Shown here piece by piece: positions 61,975 to 64,000 of a stretch of DNA of 64,000 nt. Source of the DNA: an uncultured Bacilli bacterium. Lineage in GTDB: Bacteria > Bacillota_I > Bacilli_A > RF39 > UBA660. A program made the position numbers and the translations under genes. The DNA lies in assembly GCA_934100165.1 (NCBI GenBank), contig CAKOPN010000003.1, forward strand, positions 1 through 64,000, in the 5' to 3' direction. The notes beneath the pieces were generated by a model. It had not been told where the DNA came from. It saw nothing but the letters and a program-made list of their open reading frames with translations, and searched no databases. Within the stretch, counting starts at the first letter, position 1. Every line of letters begins with the position of its first letter.

Positions 61975-62565
61975 ATGGGACTTATACCAGTAGTAATTGA
62001 TAAAGAAAATAATGTTGAAAGAAGTTATGATATTTTTTCTAGACTATTAAAAGATAGAATAATATTTATAAGTGGAGAAATAGATGACAATCTAGCAAAT
62101 AGTGTAGTAGCAGAATTGTTATATTTAGATTCTCTTGAAAAAAAAGATATCTTCTTATACATCAACTCACCAGGTGGTAGCATAACATCTGGCATGGCTA
62201 TATATGACACGATGAATTTTATAAAAAGTGATATATCAACAATATGTATAGGAATGGCAGCATCTATGGCAGCATTTCTCTTATCAAGCGGAACTAAAGG
62301 GAAAAGAATTGCTCTTCCCAATAGTGAAGTAATGATTCATCAACCACTAGGAGGAGTTGAAGGTCAAGCAACAGACATGAAAATACGCACGGATAGAATA
62401 ATTGAAACAAAGTCAAAACTAAATAAAATTCTTTCTGAAAATACAGGCAAACCATTATCAAAAATAAAAAAAGATACAGAAAGAGATTATTTTATGTCAA
62501 GCAAAAAAGCATTAGAATATGGATTGATAGATAAAATTATAGAAAAAAATGTTAGCGTTCACTAA
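61975..62565 (+). CDS. clpP: ATP-dependent Clp protease proteolytic subunit
   Basis: 196 residues with the catalytic Ser in [14 protein letters not shown] near 97, His in [10 protein letters not shown] near 122 and Asp in [11 protein letters not shown] near 173. Start after AGGTGATTATAA. Convergent with whiA; their coding regions overlap by 14 bases at the 3' ends and share one terminator. Confidence 0.97.
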   Translation: MGLIPVVIDKENNVERSYDIFSRLLKDRIIFISGEIDDNLANSVVAELLYLDSLEKKDIFLYINSPGGSITSGMAIYDTMNFIKSDISTICIGMAASMAAFLLSSGTKGKRIALPNSEVMIHQPLGGVEGQATDMKIRTDRIIETKSKLNKILSENTGKPLSKIKKDTERDYFMSSKKALEYGLIDKIIEKNVSVH

Positions 62566-62573
62566 CATTTTTT
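62543..62573. terminator. Bidirectional terminator shared by clpP and whiA
   Basis: AAAAAATGTTAG (62544-62555) and CTAACATTTTTT (62562-62573) around a six-base loop. Both stop codons lie within this hairpin. Confidence 0.9.
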
Positions 62574-63496
62574 GATTGTATAAGTTTATCATACATTTCT
62601 TTAATTTTTCTAAATCTATGATTAAGTCCTGATTTAGATACGCTCTTTCCAGTCTCTAAAGTCATAATTTCACTAAGTTCACTAAGAGAAGCCTCAGGAT
62701 ATTTTAGTCTATACACAGCAGTTTCTTTTAATTTTTCATCGAGAAAATCAATTCCTAAAACAGAGTCAATATATTCAATTTCTTTTATTTGAAATGTAGC
62801 TGTAGCTATAATTTTATCAGTATTTGCTTGTTCACAATTATTAAGTCTATTAGTGTTGTTTTTTTGTTCTTTGTGAATTCTTACATTTTCATAATATAGT
62901 ACAGAAGAAGGTGCATTTATTATTTTTAAAAAATCACTTATCTTCTCCGCCTCTTTTATATAAACCATATATTTAACATCACGCATCAATATTTTTGAAT
63001 TCATATCAAACTGATTTAATAATCTTTGTACAAATACAGCTTCATACTTATTATCATATAAAAGCTCTAAGTGATACGAAGTTTTAGGATCATTTATACT
63101 TCCTCTTGCTAAAAAAGTTCCACGTAAATAAGCCTTCATTTCTTCAACAGAACCTACTATATAATCTTTTGGATACTCTAAAAAGTTATTATTCTCATCA
63201 ATTAAAGATATATCTGAAAGAATAGTAGAAACTTTTGAAGTAACTGTTACAACATACATTTTTTTTGAAGCAAAATTTGCCATGCTTCTACTTTCAAGTG
63301 TTGCAGTTGCACCATAAACTGTTTTTATTAAAACATAAAGTCTTTTAGCAACTTTAATATTTTCAGAAGAAATTTCAATTTTGTCTAAAGAAAATTTACT
63401 ACTACTTCTAATAAAACCGGAAATTTCTGCAATATTCTCTAATATTGAAAAATTTAAACTGGAAATTTCATTTTTCACAGTTGTCGTAAAAGACAT
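62552..63496 (-). CDS. whiA: WhiA-family DNA-binding protein
   Basis: 314 residues: N-terminal domain ([35 protein letters not shown], of LAGLIDADG-like fold) and C-terminal helix-turn-helix ([23 protein letters not shown]...[13 protein letters not shown]). In Bacillus it influences chromosome segregation and cell division, in actinomycetes sporulation. Start after GGGGGAGATATT. The usual neighbours (yvcJ, yvcK) are not visible within the window. Confidence 0.95.
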   Translation of the reverse strand: MSFTTTVKNEISSLNFSILENIAEISGFIRSSSKFSLDKIEISSENIKVAKRLYVLIKTVYGATATLESRSMANFASKKMYVVTVTSKVSTILSDISLIDENNNFLEYPKDYIVGSVEEMKAYLRGTFLARGSINDPKTSYHLELLYDNKYEAVFVQRLLNQFDMNSKILMRDVKYMVYIKEAEKISDFLKIINAPSSVLYYENVRIHKEQKNNTNRLNNCEQANTDKIIATATFQIKEIEYIDSVLGIDFLDEKLKETAVYRLKYPEASLSELSEIMTLETGKSVSKSGLNHRFRKIKEMYDKLIQSKNVSER

Positions 63497-63508
63497 AATA
63501 TCTCCCCC

Positions 63509-64000
63509 TTACAAATATTTGATAAGTGTATATATAGCAAACCCTATAAAAGCAAGTGATAAAAACAAAACTGGATAAAAAAGGAAATAAATAAAAGCAC
63601 TTTTTTTAATTTCACTATCATTGTTATTTCCACTTTCAACACTTTGATCTTCATAAAACTTACTAGCAGCATTAGAAAGTACTTTCTTATACCCTCTCAC
63701 GTTAGACATGCTTCCAACATCATCAAGTCTTTTTATATTATCGACATAACTATTATAATAAACATTTTGACCATTTACTAAAACATTATCAAAATATAAA
63801 AAGTCAAAAGACTCGTCAGTAATAGACCCAGAAATATCTGGCATATTTTCTAAAAACCATTCTGTAGGGACAGAAGAAAAATCTCTAAAACCTGTTGGAA
63901 TAGAAATATAAGTACCAAGGAATAATTTTGTTAAACTAACTATATTACCTCTTATATTATCTTTACTATGAGAACTATCCATTTCTCCAAAGGAAAACTT
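63509..64000 (-). CDS. Membrane protein, 5' part outside the window
   Basis: The frame stays open through position 64000 (six codons before the first ATG at 63982, KFSFGE), so the gene probably extends beyond the window; GGAG is only two bases before that ATG, too close for a good start. The visible C-terminal part of about 163 residues has one membrane segment at the end (FIYFLFYPVLFLSLAFIGFAIYTLI) and an acidic body with DSFDFLYFDN-like stretches; no family is recognised. Twelve bases before whiA, so possibly in its operon. Confidence 0.55.
   Translation of the reverse strand, partial: KFSFGEMDSSHSKDNIRGNIVSLTKLFLGTYISIPTGFRDFSSVPTEWFLENMPDISGSITDESFDFLYFDNVLVNGQNVYYNSYVDNIKRLDDVGSMSNVRGYKKVLSNAASKFYEDQSVESGNNNDSEIKKSAFIYFLFYPVLFLSLAFIGFAIYTLIKYL

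Noticed and set aside
62025..62321. 98-codon minus-strand frame inside clpP
   Set aside because: Antisense to a clear ClpP coding region, with no start signals.
1..64000. CRISPR array, insertion sequence or prophage
   Set aside because: No regularly spaced repeats, no transposase, integrase or phage structural gene among the reading frames. The only long repeats are within fibre paralogues.
1..64000. Mycoplasma-type code (UGA as Trp)
   Set aside because: UGA is a true stop in ATGA overlaps (49795-49798, 56830-56833), and conserved Trp positions use UGG.

Overview
The window reads as chromosomal DNA of an AT-rich, low-GC Gram-positive (Firmicutes/Bacilli-like), spore-forming bacterium. Sporulation genes are scattered through it: spo0A, a truncated spoIVA, a spoVIF-like gene, an alpha/beta-type SASP, a YdcC-like lipoprotein and whiA. 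UGA is used as a stop (for example the ATGA overlaps at 49795-49798 and 56830-56833), so this is not a Mycoplasma-type code. The compact gene set (GatCAB, glycolysis, AckA, CdaA/CdaR, LtaS-like synthase, NrnA) suits an uncultured gut lineage near Erysipelotrichia/RF39. That placement is inference; there is no rRNA here. Nearly all genes are on the minus strand.

Region by region. 1-433: 5' part of spoIVA that stops abruptly. 491-8541: an accessory surface-fibre locus with six SipW/TasA-type secreted proteins, an unusually large SipW-type signal peptidase and a DUF5305 membrane protein, interrupted by the housekeeping block der / 63-aa ORF / spoVIF. Three of the transcription units share a near-identical promoter-plus-palindrome. 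8.7-14.4 kb: unknown ORF, engB-nrnA-ackA operon, unknown anchored protein, SASP, thiI. 14.4-21.0 kb: envelope block with an LtaS-like synthase, YihY-type membrane protein, and a sensor with a degenerate GGDEF domain. 21.1-24.3 kb: gatCAB. 24.5-30 kb: an amine-dehydrogenase-like gene, an unknown gene, DUF421, fhs and a PflA-like radical SAM protein. 29.9-33.9 kb: orphan type IV prepilin with an S41 protease, two membrane or lipoproteins and a DUF378 protein. 34-36.8 kb: c-di-AMP module (cdaR, cdaA and an upstream membrane protein) plus a 15-codon small ORF. 36.9-47.5 kb: tRNA-Thr(CGU), gmk, a zinc-ribbon protein, a phosphodiesterase, pgi and a 2556-residue NdvB-like cyclic beta-1,2-glucan synthase. 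47.6-51 kb: HdeD-like/permuted-papain fusion, HExxH protein, Y-family polymerase. 51.1-61.8 kb: gpmI, DUF4143 ATPase, spo0A, tpiA, glycolipid glycosyltransferase, flippase-like protein, pgk, gap, TGS-nucleoside kinase. 62-64 kb: clpP and whiA (convergent, sharing one terminator), and a partial membrane protein.

The most distinctive content is the TasA-like fibre locus: several pilin-like or amyloid-like monomers, a dedicated secretion peptidase encoded downstream of a strong hairpin that could set stoichiometry, and a common operator-like palindrome. The second is the giant glucan synthase translationally coupled to pgi. No rRNA, CRISPR array, insertion sequence, integrase or phage gene was seen, and no gene-free stretch exceeds about 300 bases.
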